Assembly (NCBI RefSeq): GCF_041381155.1
Contig: NC_091134.1
Location: 31,935,540-31,999,539, forward strand
Direction of reading: 5' to 3'
Length of the DNA: 64,000 bases
DNA from: Argopecten irradians
Lineage: Eukaryota > Mollusca > Bivalvia > Pectinida > Pectinidae
Positions within the stretch are counted from its first letter, which is position 1, and each line of letters starts with the position of its first letter. Positions 36,180 to 50,384 of this stretch are shown here, piece by piece. A program made the position numbers and the translations under genes. The notes beneath the pieces were generated by a model that was not told where the DNA came from, did no database searches, and worked only from the letters and a program-made list of their open reading frames with translations.

Positions 36180-36440
36180 AACTGAAACCAAATCCACGTA
36201 TCGGATGCAGAACTACATGTAATATAATGTACCGGTACTAGAAATACGGGCTCATGATGGACCGGAACTAGAACTACATTTGTATATATATGTAATAATG
36301 TACTGGAACTAGAACAACGGACCCATGATTGAACGGAACTATAATGATGAGAGTACCGGAACTAGAATTACCTGTCATGATGTATATGAAATCGGACTAC
36401 ATGTAATGATGTTTCGTTCTAAAATCACATTTTATGCATG
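36180..36440. repeat. Degenerate minisatellite around an accggaactagaactac word
   Basis: The word accggaactagaa recurs at irregular 40-60 bp spacing, alternating with acatgtaatgatgta-like words. The short plus-strand frame 36325-36543 is built from this repeat and is not taken as a gene. Confidence 0.6.
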
Positions 36441-39400
36441 TACCGAAATCGGAGAGGAAAACCGGAACGCTATCTACCCTACGCATACGGATAGCCCGAT
36501 ACACTCTGGCCCTGACACCAGACTTAGACATTATGACAGATAGATGTCTACGGATAGTGCTGTTTCAGAGTTAAAACTGATGCCCCAATTCTCGACCTCC
36601 GAGAGTTGTTGCACCTTACAGGGCGACATGCCCTTTCAGCTGGTATCTAATAGGCCTACCCGCCCCGTCTTGCACCCTCCCCGGAGGTAGATGGTATCAC
36701 ACAAAGATCACTTGTACTCCTAGGACCTAATCGATATCAGCACTAATTACCGCTACTTCCCTGTTTGTCAATTAATGGAGCCTTTTACAGTCGACACCAT
36801 TTCACTTGACTACCAGTCACCTTTTTTCTATCTTTAATTTTCTTAAAATTGAAAATCAAAATTAAAAACTGCACTTTTATAACGGTAAAATTTCGCTACG
36901 GTCCGTAAAACTAAATCATAAATAAGACCAAAGCTATAATAATGTCAACAGTAAATTGTCAAGATACCCATCTCCGTAAAACAACCAGTTTAATTGCGGA
37001 CGAATAAAAAAACAAGAGTGTATTGTATCCACCGGTGTGTAACGATGCGCACAGTTGCGCCTGAAAGAAACCAAGCACCGTAGACCGGATGTACAATTTA
37101 AAGCGTCCAATTTTTTATGAAACTAGATGATGACACTCACATTCAAGCGTCTGACCACTTACTTTTTTTCCAGAATATTAGTTTGACTGTAACGAGTTCG
37201 GAACTCGTGCTCTAAAAGTTTCGCTTTACATTTCCCTGGATATTTATCAACCCAATCAACAGTCTAGGATTTCGGCCCGGGAGATAAAAACCCGGAACGT
37301 CCATATTGGTCAAATTACATAAATTTAGTTTGTTTGTGCTGTAAAGCCGTATCGCTATACATCAATTGAAGTTAGATTTACACGAAAATGATACATGCGC
37401 GCGTGCATAGAACGCGCGGCGGCACGTGTCCATGTCTCTTTCGTCAACATGCGCCGAAAGACAGATCTTGAATCAACGCGTGCCCCCATTATTGTGTGAA
37501 AAAGAAACAAATATGGTTATTAAAGCATTGGAGCAAATAGACCGACTCCCCCGGACTACCTGCCTCAGAGTAAAGAATTTTATACGTTTATAATTGGAGA
37601 CGTTGGGTGATTGTGAATAGTGTGTTGTTTTACATATACTAACATGTGTTAAACTGGACTGAGATTCTCACAGTTTTTTCACTTTTTACCTCCCCTGTTA
37701 ACACTCCGAGGCTGTTCTTTTCATCAATTAATTGTCAAACACAATGCAACACGGCCATTTAATCGACATTCCTGACAAAGACATTCAGCTCTAAGCAGGC
37801 TTACGATTGTAGTGACAACTATTTGCAATTTTATTACTTTCTACCATATGGTTGTGTTTTGATAAAAGTCGAGTGTTTTGAGAAGACAATACACGGTAAT
37901 GGCCATTCAGGTCTAATGAGATATCATGTCAGTTAGGTTGATAAATTTCACTCTCTACATTGTTAACTTCGTGTTCCGGTGTTCCGAGTGTTTGCGTTAG
38001 ATACCCATCCTACCACAATCCGTCATTACTCCTTCGGACACTCCCGGACAAGTACCAAAGCTCTATTTGTTTTTGATTCAGTGCTCCAGATGAATGGTGA
38101 CCTTTATAGGTCAAAATCTCCAACACTGGTCACAAGTTTAAACAAAACCTTACGAAGTAGGCCCACAATAAAAAGAACAAAACATATTTTGCCGATTCTT
38201 TGATATGCTGATGGCGATCAATCTCAATCTACGATAGGTTTTCAAAGACGCCATCATTTGTTTCTTATGCTAACTTTTTGTGATGCAATTATGGCCACCC
38301 AGTCACTGCAATTCAGAAGGTACAAAATTTCAAACTATTTATAATCAATTTGGTCGATATAATATTAGGCAATATGAAAGTGCAATCCTAAAACATTGAC
38401 TGTTCATTTTGAAATTTACATGCGCAATGTCGCTCTTCGCATGACATGGTCGCCATTGCCACACTGCGACATGGCCAAAAATATGTTGCGTGCTTTGGGA
38501 GCCTTTGGTATATTCGTGTTGACGCGCTATGTAACTTATGGAATCTCTGGCTTACTTTGAACTGTCACACCCCACCGGGTTTGTGGTGAGTCTCGGCCAT
38601 TGGACATAGCCAATTGTAAGTATAATGTTTAAAAAAACTTCAACATGGTATTTCTATGTGTTTTGTCACTATAGATATACCTCCAAGATTTCAAAATATC
38701 TTAAAGCTTACCAAAATAATAAAGATATCTTGAAAGGAACTTCAAACATCGCATTTTCACTTTAATCTTCTTATACAGCAATTTCCTCTACAACATTATA
38801 CAGTCGATTTGTGATTATATCTTTTTAGGGCTAATGTTTCCTGTTTTATCTGCATCGACATTAAAAACATTACTAGTATTTGATTTACTTTGAATCATAT
38901 TACACATCCTTCAAAAAGATTTTTTTATCAAAACCTAAACTTTTAGTTAGATCACCTTAGCGTATAATTTCTATAAAGGTACTCGACCCATTGGATAATT
39001 GAATTTTAAGAATCTGACAAAATATTTGATTTGAAGTGTGATTCTTTAGAGGATAATGTTCAATATTTATACAATTTACTTTGTCAATAGAACAGTTGTT
39101 GGATAAACAGTCGGTGAAAAAGAGGAGGGGGTTGTATCAACAATCGGAACAGCCTGGCCCCTACCTGTTGTTTACGGTCAGTATTGACTGGGTATCAGGT
39201 GTGGTTCAGGTGTTACATTGGCTGGACACACGTGGTCACTGGTGGTCAATACGGGACACGTGGCCAAACCCGTACCGGTAATAGGACGGGTGGGATATAT
39301 ACATAGATAGCTTGACCATTAGGATCGCCCACGTGGACATAATTATACTGAATAAGATACACGAAATTCTCAAAGATGTTAACTTTTTTGACACCCGAGA

Positions 39401-40756
39401 CATTGGATGAGAACAAAATCATTAATTGAAAGAAACTTAGCAGGTCGTTATCAAATATCTTATAGACCAACTACCTTTGCGAAACAAAAATCAGAAAGTT
39501 TCTTAAAATCAATAATAATATATGATAATCTATATTGATGGCCTATTAGGATGTTATACTATGTTATACCTGTATGTTATACCTGCGTAAACTATGTAAA
39601 GCAGTGATAATCAACCGATACGCGGTAATTAGGACGACGGCGGGAAACATAAAACGACAACAAGTTAACGCCGTACCAAAAATAATTGCCAATAAGCCTT
39701 GAATAAAGAATTAATTTCCTTGATATTGACAAACTTCGACTTATATTTATATATACATCTACTGGTGCAATACTTTGGAGCTTATGAACCCTGTACTTTC
39801 AGAGTATACATGAACGTGTATGGGTCTTTCTTTTTATGTCGCTTGCGACTTAGATACCGTAAATACTTGCGCACTTTTTTTGGTGCCGGGTACGCATGTC
39901 TGCATCGTTGTTGGCTTCGTATGGAACACTTATGGTGGTTATTTTTACTTCGCTTGAGTTGTTTCCAATTGTCGAAGATCAAGGTCATTGTTATCAAAAT
40001 TGGCATTATGATAAATCAAATTTCCATGTGCCATTCATACTCATTTACTCATTTAAAGAACATCTTCCTTTGGACAAGTGCTTCCTATGATTTCTTTCAA
40101 TGCCAGAGGGTCAAAGGTTTATTGGTCAAATATTACCAAAATTATAAATTTCGTTTCTGGGAGGTTTTTGATTTACAACTTTCTAAGTTTAAGTGTATGC
40201 TTGAATTTGTTTTCCATGACAGTAATCAAATATCAAGGACTGGAATCATTTTCGATGTCACGTCACAAGTAAAGAACCACTACCAAAATATATAGAAATC
40301 ATGATACATCTACTTAGCTACAATTCTTGGTTTTTGAAAACAGTTTTGCGATTAGAAGCATAAATCGTTAATGAGGAAACCATCCATTTTGTAAAAGCAT
40401 CACAAAAAGGTGGATTACAATCCAGTAAGTAGTGGTGATTGGAGTTTGTGTCACATTAAGAGTTTGTAAGTAATTTGGATAACTATGAGAAATAGATTAG
40501 AAATCAACAAGTAAAACAGAATCTGATCAATGTCTGTATCATTTATTAACTTTCCTGAAAACAGTTCGTAGATTTAATTTACACATAAAATTGTTACTTT
40601 TGGAACAGTTCTAAAGGCATTAAGACGACCCAAATATTGAAAACAATATGGGCCAATAATTCAGTAAAAAAATGAAGCACATGACGTTGTACATGTATAA
40701 TTAGATATATAGAATTATAGAGTAATGGGATTTATAGTTAACAACATAACAAAACA

Positions 40757-40883
40757 TAGCCTTCTAAGGCTAGGAAAACTCTAGTGACCAATAAAAGGAT
40801 TTAGCATATACAGATATTATCCAAAATTTAATTTCAGTTTTATTTGTTGTTGTAACTTGTGTTTCCTCACCTAGAAGGCTATC
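40757..40883. repeat. Small foldback, MITE-like
   Basis: tagccttctaaggctaggaa on the left is answered by tttcctcacctagaaggcta on the right, an inverted pair of about 22 bp with a few mismatches, enclosing about 80 AT-rich bases. Confidence 0.55.
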
Positions 40884-41234
40884 TAAGGTACACCAGAAAC
40901 AATGATATTTACACTACAGGTGTTTATGAATGAATTTTAATGCTTGATTTATTTACAAACGGATCCTATACCACAAAACAGGGGATCTTAACGTTAGCAC
41001 TGAGAAACTTGGTGGACGGAATATTTCTAAAGTTAATTCGATGCTAACCTCAAGCTCCGTTTGAGGAACAGGTCCAGAATCACAATAACGTAATGACTAT
41101 ATAGACACAATGGTTTGTATGATATCACAGGTCCGCTGGGACAACAACTGTCAAACTAGACTTAACACTTTAAATATATCCCTATAATAAATACTGTTTA
41201 TTTACCCTAATCATTGTCCTTTTTTTACTTATTG

Positions 41235-41460
41235 TATTGTTCAATCTCGATTGAATTGTTTAATTTTAAATTGTATTATTCAATTTTAACTGAGGTGTTA
41301 TCTTTTTAATTGTACTGTTCAATTTTAATTGTACTGTTCAATTTTAATTGTATAGTTCAATTTTAATTGAATACATAATTTTAATTCAATTGCTTACTTT
41401 TAATTGCAATTTTAACTGAAATGATTATTTTTTTAACTTAACTGTTTAATTTTCATTGGA
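41235..41460. repeat. Degenerate 19-20 bp AT-rich tandem repeat
   Basis: Variants of ttcaattttaattgtactg follow one another for about 220 bp, best preserved at 41310-41370. It lies about 480 bp beyond the RSPH3 stop and may fall in or near its 3' untranslated region. Confidence 0.65.
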
Positions 41461-41938
41461 CATTTGGGATGTTTAATTTTTCACTGAATTCTTTAATTCT
41501 TTACTTTGTTAATTAATTCATCCCTTAAATTGTTAATCTTCATTCTGCTAATGAGATTTTGACTCTGTGTGATTATTAACCAATACAATTCTACACAGAA
41601 ACTTGTATATCACATAATCGATGATATCTTTTGTATTTTTAAATTTTAATTAGCTCTTTGTTATTGTTGTTATTTTTATTGAGATATTAATTCTCTCAAA
41701 AATAATAACATTTAGAAAATAATTGTTCAACAATCTAAAATATTAACCACAAATATTGTTTTTCTGCATCAATAAAAATCTACACTTTTAACATGAGGAG
41801 ACAATATCAATATCACAAAAATCTGGCAATGTTCTTCCTCTTTTTTTGTGTGTAAGGTAACAGTGTAAACAGAAGAACCATCAGGCGAGGTTTTTTTTTG
41901 GTAGGTAATTTGATATATTCTATAGGTATATTATTTAT

Positions 41939-44900
41939 CTATTCTTTAGGCTCGCCTCCTTCTTCTTCCTCTCCTTCTCCGCCTTCTGTCTGCTGTTCCC
42001 CTCCCCCACTTTCTTCTGTCTTTTGTTCTGCGGGTTCTTCAGTTTGTTCTGCAGGTTTTTCAGCCTAAAAACACACCAAAAAACTTTTTACTAATTCATC
42101 AATCTCAACAAAATGGTATAAAAATGTTATCATTGAACAGTCATCTTTCAAAGAAAAAAAATCAAATCTGCCTTATACAAGTATGTGATTATAACACAAA
42201 GTTGTTTCTTCAACAAAACTTCACACAACTTTGACAGAGAATATCAATGTTATCACTTGAGAAACTGATATTTTTTTGTATCTTTTGTTTACATGGTGAA
42301 TGGCGAGGACACTTCATACTGACAAATATTAGGTAATGAGTTTTTCTTTCTTTTCTTCTTTTTTTTTACATTTAAGCTGGTAAGAGATTTTGTCTGTGGT
42401 ATTTTTGAAAAATGTCTTATTATTATTCATGGGGTTTTGGTAGTACAGTGGATACTAGTTATACTCTAATTAGGGTGCCAGTGTATGCCCCTTCCCACCC
42501 CACGGCCACCCCCTCCACAACACACTCTACATAATATTCTGTTTTCACACCCACTATTACGACCCATTCAACTGTGTCAAACAGCAAAGACGAAATGATC
42601 ATTACTACAAAAAGAGGTGGGGCCCAGGAGAAAGTGATCGCTGAGGCACAATGTCTGGGGGATTTTCAATCTGCAATATATTTTTACTGTTGAAAAAACA
42701 TCTATAAAATCTTGAAACTTATTTAATGCAGTCACATTATCAACAGTAAAGCTTCTACCGTTCTTATCATTTCTGTTAATTTCAAGTCAGACACAAGTCA
42801 TGTGTATATATAGTATTATATTGTGTTTTCAGGGTGGCATTAAAATGTCATATTGATTCACTACTTAAAATTTTCCTGTACTGAACCCCTCAATCCCACC
42901 CATAAATGTCCGGATTCATTCAGGCGGAAAAACAGTCACCTGCTCAACACAGGGAATGATGCTGTCAAAACTAAGAAGCCGCGTGCCGAAAGTATTGTTG
43001 CCTTCCAACAGAGGGAGCAAGTCATGGGAAATTCTCATCTGGCAAGCCCAAGCATTTCTCATTGAGCGGGTGCTGACAAATGCAGCTTACTCTACTGAAT
43101 AATCACTCACACTTATGGATGAGGCGCACCATCACCGTCACATTATACTGTAGCCGTGGCTGGTCTATGATATGGGGACTCGGCCAGGCTAGCCTATTCT
43201 ATACTGCTATCAAATCACCCTGCACCCGTAACAACTTGATAACTATGTTGTTGAGTTGTGGGAAGATTTATTCACACACACATAATGTTTTAATTTTCAT
43301 ATGACAGAATTATGGACTAGAGGGTTCCTCAATTATCCCTTTCTGGTAATCTGAATAACAACTGCAGACGATGAAATACCCTTCTCTGATCAACCTCCAT
43401 AATTGTACTTTTGTCCTTACAAATTTGTAAACTAAGAAATATTGACTGTTTTCAATCTTCTGGTGAGAAAAAAAATATGTCAGTAATAAAATATTGTTCA
43501 GCTGATTAATTAAAGTGAAAAAGAAAAATCACCCAAAGAAATGAAATGAATCACCAGAAACACAGTTAAACCTGGTAGTTATAGCTTAGATATAAAAATG
43601 TCAGACCTAATATTTAAAGATTTTAGTTTTATCTGATAAAACCCTACATAAACCAGACAAATGATTCTATGTTAACTGTTTTTAACTTGTAACCAGTTGT
43701 AGATACTATATAAACTTGATGACTGCCTTCAGTTGATTGACGTTTGATAAATCTGATGTCCGTGATGACTTACCATTAATTAATGACTTAAGAGAAACCT
43801 GATGATCTTATACCTTCAATTAAGTTTATGATTTTGATAAACCTGATAACAACCTTAAATAAATTTCTATACAAGACTGATAATTAAGTTTGTAATTTAA
43901 TAACTTGACCTAAACTTGACAACTACCCCCAATCAACTGTGTCACTTCATGACTCTTTACAAACCTCACAACTAATTTTAGATAAACTGTAATATTAATT
44001 CAAACATTAAAACTGCAAACTAAACCATGTGAATGATACTAGGCAAAGATGACAACTAAATTAAAATATTTGAGGTATCATTTTAGTTACAACTTGAAAA
44101 CTGTCTCAAGGTCCCTGGGTAATGGTCTATTTTTAGGTTAAAATTACAACTTTTAAGATACACCTGACAATTACCTTCCGTGAAAACTCTAGATACCATA
44201 TTTGATCCAATAAGTACCCCAATCCCTATAAGTGCCCCTCCCCCTCTTTTAGGCTTCAATTTTTACTTACTTCGATTTAAATGCAGACTGAAAATGTGAA
44301 AACTGTGTTGATTTCGTTTCTGATTTCTTTTGCAAATTGATTTCTGGTTTACTTTGTGGAATAATTCTATGACAGGCTAGGTAGTACAAATTTGTTTCTT
44401 TTAAGTGCTCTCTTATTTGCTTAAATATTTTTGGGCACTTATTTGGTCAAATACGATACTTCTAATAAAAACCCAGTATTAACTTCTGTTATTCTGTCTT
44501 TGCATATAACAAGAGTTAGCTCCCTTGTGGGTGGTTTTGATTGTTATGTCATTGTTTTATGAGTGCAATTCACACTGTTTTCTCCAAAACACATGACATT
44601 ATGCTCGCAAAGACATGGCATTACAATCAATACCTATTGGCAAGGGCAGATAACTTTGCAAATACGGAATAGTAGATTCCCCAGACCTTGTTACTTACTT
44701 CTGTTGTGGTGGCTGCGGCAGGGGGAGGCACTTCTTCTGTGGCATTGTTTGAGCTATCACCGCCAACCTCTGGTTCTAACGTGTCTCCCAACATTTGCCG
44801 TATCTGTTCGTCTAACTTTGTGTACTGATCGAAACGTTTGCTGACCACCTCCCTCAGGATTCCGTCTAGCACCATTCTGCCAAGTTGGGCCTTGTGTAAT

Positions 44901-47743
44901 TGTTCCTTGACTTGGTCCATCAACCATGGCATAAATCCTTGTTCAATATCTGGTGGGACAAAATTAATGTCAGTCAATTAATGTTTAATGTCTAAAGATC
45001 TTTAGATAATTACTTACATAAATCCTTGTTCAATATCTTTTGGGACAAAATTAATGTCAGTCAATCAGTATTTAATGTCTAAAGATCTTTAGATAATTAC
45101 TTACATAAATCCTTGTTCAATATCTTTTGGGACAAAATTAATGTCAGTCATTAAGTATTTAATGTCACAAGACCTTTGAATTAGTAATTTTATGATATAA
45201 TATAGCATCAAATATTGCAGATACATGCATTTACAGTATCCTGATATTGTTTTTAAACACAGAAAATGAATTTAAGACATCACTTGTTTCTGAAAGTTCA
45301 ATCCAATTTTACATGAAATTCTCTATAAAAAGTATTAAATTTAAAGATCACCCAGCACAAGCCATGTAATAATTTATTTGCAAAGTTTTGATGGAAATCA
45401 AAAATATTTTTCAAAGCATTCTGTAGTGTGAAAAGTCATCATGTTTACTTATCAATTACTTTTTTTCATAGTTATGAAAAGTTAAAAGGTACATGGAAAC
45501 CAATGACAAATTATGACAATGATGATTGTAGTTAATGTAACATGATGTAAGCAATGAGGCGTACCTCTCTCAACAGGATCATAGAAGTAACCATTGTCGG
45601 ATAACGTTCCAAATACTGTAGGCACCAGATCGGCGAGGTAGCTTTGAGCAAATGCTCTGGCAGCAATTTTTTCTGACGTTTCGTGTTCCTTTTTCAAAAT
45701 CTCTCTTTGTTGCTTCATACGTCTTTCCTGAGAAAAGAAGTACAAATCTCATAAACAAGTGTAAAAGGTTATATATGAATTCAGATCTTGTAATTTCTAT
45801 ATTCTGGTACTGTTATGAAGGGGAGATAATGCAAATAGCTTTAGGAGTATTTTTTATATTTAATAGTGATGCTGAGATCTAAAATTAAATTATATGAAGG
45901 GAGGTAATTAAAACAGCTTTAGGATTATTTCTGACATTTACCTTTTCCTCCCTGTGTCTTCGTTCCTGCTCTTCCAATCTCTGTTGCTCCACCAGCTCTG
46001 CGTTTCTCAGTTCCTCGAATGCACGCTGTTGTGAGCGGAGGTTGGCTAACTCTTCTTCCTCCATCACTTCTAGTAAGGCTTGTTCTACAGTTTTACCTAC
46101 TAATACCTCTAGGATGGGCTTCACCTCCACATCAAAGTCAAACAACTGCAATATAAAACAAAATAAATATAATGCTCGTTCAAGGGAAAATTTGAATTCA
46201 TATTTCTTTTATAAACTGCTGAGTTGTGTATGCATATGGGTTTAAATATTTTTAAAATAACAAATTTTTTGGTGAAAATTAGTTGACATTTGTTTTAATA
46301 GCTTGAAAGCTCAAGGGTGTCAAAGAAAAGTCAACTCTCTTTTAGATTATTTTTATGATACCATTCTATTTGAATGATGTTTTTTACCAATTAATTCATG
46401 GAAATGTTTGACTTCAAACACTTTGTTGGTTCAAGTAAACTTCAACTGCATATTTAGATAACTTAAAATGATTCTGCTGACTTAGCGTTAACAAGGTTTC
46501 ACTAAATATATCAGATTCGTTTCATAAACAGGTACAGGTGTTTTTATTGGCTATTACTGTATTCAAACGTATTTTGTTTTCCTCAACATGACTATCATAC
46601 TTACATCTCCATCCAGAATCTGTGTGGCTATGTCCAATCCTGTCTTTGCTGGGACGAACATAGGTGATGGCGGTCGATCAAGGAAGGCATCTGTTTGTAC
46701 TTCTACGTCAGCTTCTTCCACTCTGTCACTGAGCTCCTCCAGGTATAGTTCTGTTTGAACATCAATGTGTTTACGCCCCTCTACAGGTTCGGGAGATCGT
46801 GGCCGTAGTTGTTCTTTTGCCCTCTTTCTAGCTATTGCACGGCGTCTATTTTCTTGTTGTCTTTGGATTTCAATTGGATCTGGTTGTGCATGCTGAAAAT
46901 TTCATAAGAAAATAAATGAAATGATATAAATGATTATGATCGCCCATTGTGTATGTTAGCAATGAATGCATGTTGTATTTCAAACTATTTTCCTTGTTCA
47001 TTTATATAAGAAGAATACAACAATGGCATTATATAAAAAAGATTTTTCATGGTGTTGATTTCCGTTATTTGTCAATGTTTACCAATAAACACAGAAATTC
47101 TTCTTACCGCAGGCAGTGTGTGTTGTGCATATGTATTTCCACGGACAATTCTTTTATCGTACATAATGTTTCCATATTGTGGGGGACCTTGGTTCCTGTA
47201 ATTTGAAAAGTGTTAGATTAAAAGTTATACCTAGCAATTTGGTTAGTTTTAAATATTGTGTGGTCAATCGGTTTTAATTTGCTGCATGTCTCAACTGTCA
47301 GACAGTAAACTAAATAGAAGGTACACCGGTTGTAAACAGTAAGGTACACGATGTCTAAAAATGCTGTTTTGTTAATTACATATAATTTATACAGCATATT
47401 AAAAATCATAATTTAAAAATTAAAATACTATAATCAATGTCAATAAATGACAATTAATCTATTAAAGGGCAGAGATGCTAAAAAGACACAATGAAACAAC
47501 AGTCCTATTATGATATTTGTTTGTATCCGGTCTTGTAGTTAACAGTGACAAATCCCTGGCGGTTCACATCCCTGGTGCACATATTAAATCAGGTAATCAT
47601 GTCAATACATACCCTCCTCCTATATCACCACCTATGTCTCCCGCATCTCTATATTTTTTCCTTTGTTGCACTGCTCTAGGTTGACTGGCAAAAGTGTAAG
47701 TCCCCTGTGCTTGGGGTTTTTGTTGTGGAAGTAATGTTGCCAT
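41939..47743 (-). CDS. RSPH3: Radial spoke protein 3 (RSPH3), 416 residues, seven exons
   Basis: Exons: 47743-47613, 47195-47108, 46892-46605, 46145-45942, 45727-45565, 44949-44699 and 42064-41939. All have GT/AG borders and matching phases, giving 417 codons with the stop. The protein follows RSPH3 closely: YGNIMYDKRIVRGNTYA, PRSPEPVEGRKHIDVQTELY, VQTDAFLDRPPSP, FVPAKTGLDIATQILDG, VKPILEVLVGKTVEQALLEV, EEELANLRSQQRAFEELRNA, EEQERRHREEKERR, KIAARAFAQSYLADLVP and IEQGFMPWLMDQ. A coiled-coil, highly charged stretch covers residues about 190-270. The last exon is a Glu-rich tail. RSPH3 is the stalk-base protein that docks radial spokes to the axonemal doublets of motile cilia and sperm flagella; the human protein also binds PKA regulatory subunit. 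An 87-bp tandem triplication covers the start of exon 6. No upstream start in frame is seen before ATG 47743. Confidence 0.95.
42065..44698. other. RSPH3 intron 6
   Basis: 2.6 kb, with a GC-richer part at 42440-43330 that holds short plus-strand frames (42853-43065, 43080-43304) without a recognisable family. At about 43560-44000, words such as aaacctgataac and gacaactacc recur irregularly, hinting at a decayed tandem repeat. Confidence 0.45.
44930..45175. repeat. RSPH3: 87-bp tandem triplication across the RSPH3 exon 6 acceptor
   Basis: Three copies start at 44930, 45017 and 45104, each with cataaatccttgttcaatat. Copy 1 contains the true intron/exon border (minus strand: gtcccaccag then ATATTGAACAAGG). 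Copies 2 and 3 keep the first 19 exon bases, but their acceptor reads gtcccaaaag, and their exon piece runs straight into gtaagta, a donor-like sequence. The copies differ at only a few sites, so the duplication is fairly recent. Confidence 0.9.
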
Positions 47744-50384
47744 TTTTGAATCAACCTCCAAGTCCAACTGTCAGATGAATATCCGCTGTGACTGCAGAAG
47801 AAAATTGAACCTAATTAAACTATGAACAGAAATGAACTCCGCATCTGGTATAAACAACACATATACACTACTTAGAATCCAATCAACACACAGAACATGC
47901 TAACATAACATCAAAGTTTCCGTTGGTAGGCGAGATTTACCTTGTTGGTTCCAATCAATGGCCAAATATTTACGAGTCACGTTGCCAAGATACAATAAGA
48001 CCGCAGCAAATATAATAACATTTTAAGGAAAATTATTTAAACAACTAAACATCACAAGCAAATTATTTGTTGTAAAGTTTTATAAAATCGTTTAAACCGA
48101 ATGCATTTTTAATTTTATTTACTAAAATATATTTTATCCGGCGCTGAAAACGTCAAAATGGGTGTATTAAAATTGCTAATTTGTACATGTAAAAGAAACG
48201 AAACGCACTTAACTTATCTCCCCTGATTTTCTTCGCTTTAATTTCTATATCAATGGTAAAAGGACGCATGTCTCCGGATAAAGAATATAATGAAAAAACG
48301 AATGAAGTGTAAATTAATTTTACCCTGTTTATTAATTTTTTGGGTTCTTTTTTGTTCAAAAATTTATAGTGTACCTGTATACACGTGGAATTTTACCGAA
48401 AATCTATTTGTTCTTTAATATTTAATTTGAGTGGGAGGGCATGCATATATTACGAAATTTGATAGATATAATATATATTAAAATGTACAATATTAGAATG
48501 TCTGGATCGAATCCTTCATAAAAAATATTCGTATTTTTCTAACGTGTATAAGATATTGAGAAGGTTGGTGTTTAATAAACTATTGCTGATATCGGTCAGT
48601 ACGCAAAACATATGATAATAACAACAACAATATACTATACTTTATTTAGACTTGACAACATATTGAGTCAAAGACTCGTCTCACATATGGTCAAGAAAAA
48701 ATGTACAATATATACAACTTGTATACAGTAGGTATATATAGGTATGCAAATTAATTGCTTGATGATATTTAGGGCGAAATATCAACGGAAAATAATTCTA
48801 ATTTTTCATATGATGTACTAGTAGCCTTAAACAGACCATGATTCATTTTGGGATAATAAAACTAAATTCAGACATGCACATACACAATTTCTGAAAAGGT
48901 TAAGAGATTAAAAAGAAAAGAAAAAAGAAACAAATTTTTTTTTCAATGTTTGCTTAATTCTACCAATAAAGCTAATAACAAAAAAAAATATTTTGTTAAC
49001 GTTTGAAAATATACATCACGGTACCAGAGAAGCAGTGTATCAATGTAAGAGATATGATAAATGTATTAACCCACATATGTTGTAAGAGTAATCCGGATAT
49101 CAACAGGATACATAATGGGTCAAAAAACCTAATTATTCATACATAACGCAGAATCATAGATTAATCTTTACTTGACTGGAATAAGGAGGTATCGCCAGCG
49201 ATATTTGAAGTGTATGTAACAAATGATGACGATAATTCATCACAATTTATTTTATATTCAGGCAAAGTGCTTCATCATACATATTGTGAGCGCCCAATAT
49301 CCTTGATAACCCCTATACACAGGCTGATTATAATTACAATCTAATAGTACAACGGATGCTTAATTAACGAATATCTTAACTATTTATCACCATTAATTAT
49401 ACATCAACTGTGTCACATGTACAATATATAGGTAGCAGATACATATACATTTATGTAAACGCCTTTATTACCAAATAGCACATGTACCTATAACTCTATT
49501 TCTTCCGTATCTATATTTTGGATTAGAATTTGTTTCACAAGAAAATTGAATAATACTACACCCAAATACTTATGTTTCTATTCATTACTGTTGTGTCTTA
49601 GCCTCAAATGTTTCAGTACTTGTGAACTGGAATGTTTCAAATCACGTGTTTCCTTTCCAGTTTTAGCATCTTTTATGAAGAGGCTAATTAAAGGTGATTT
49701 AGACAAATAACAGAGTGACATTTAAGTTTGAGGAAGTAAACAATTATGACCAATTATTTCTGAAACATTTTATTGTCAATAAAGTCATCCTATGAGATGA
49801 ACGAGAGGTTGGAGATCAGTCACATTTCTATGTGTTTATTGTTCCAGTTTACCTGGTAATTCATCGAGTTAATTAACCTGATCACCTTGTTCTATCATCA
49901 GTCATTGGTAGATAGGCCCCTCCTCCCTAGCTATCACCAATATTACACCTGTATGGCATACCTGCAGTAAACTACCTGTCGCAAGAGAACGACCTATCAT
50001 TTGCTGATCGTTCGGTAAGTCCTTCGTTAATTTGTATGTAGCTAGTTATAATATCATAATTACTTTGTACTAATAAATATAGTGCGTGCTTTGCATACAA
50101 CGTACATTGATTTTACTAATTTTGGGGAAAAAACCATTTTCCATAATTATCTAAAATATGATTGGTATATATGTATGGGAGTATCTTACAAAAATAGAAT
50201 GTATGCCTGTAAACGATAGGTAGTGCTCACAAAATATATCATATATATGGTTACATACTTTGGGGTAACAAGAACATGGATTACAATGTAACACAGATAA
50301 AAAAACCATACACCATCCAAAAACATACGTTACAAATAATGCAACACGGAAATACACGTATACGCACTGACGATATATAATACA
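47744..50384. other. Upstream of RSPH3, intergenic
   Basis: The first 250 bases should contain the RSPH3 leader and promoter; no TATA box or RFX-type box was chosen. The remainder is AT-rich. The minus-strand frame 48359-48153 has no recognisable content. Confidence 0.45.

Larger units (their letters stand above)
36441..41938. other. Long intergenic region between PRDM13 and the 3' end of RSPH3
   Basis: No gene could be supported over 5.5 kb. GC-richer islands at 36560-36800, 37380-37520 (CpG-rich, with gcgcgcgtgc) and 39080-39300 (several CANNTG boxes, cacgtg twice) may be regulatory. A 198-codon plus-strand frame at 39699-40295 lacks any recognisable family. A small foldback lies at 40757-40883 and a degenerate repeat at 41235-41460. 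Confidence 0.45.

Noticed and set aside
42853-43304. Two short plus-strand frames in RSPH3 intron 6
   Set aside because: No acceptor/donor pair or family resemblance was found, and the sequence looks like decayed repeat.
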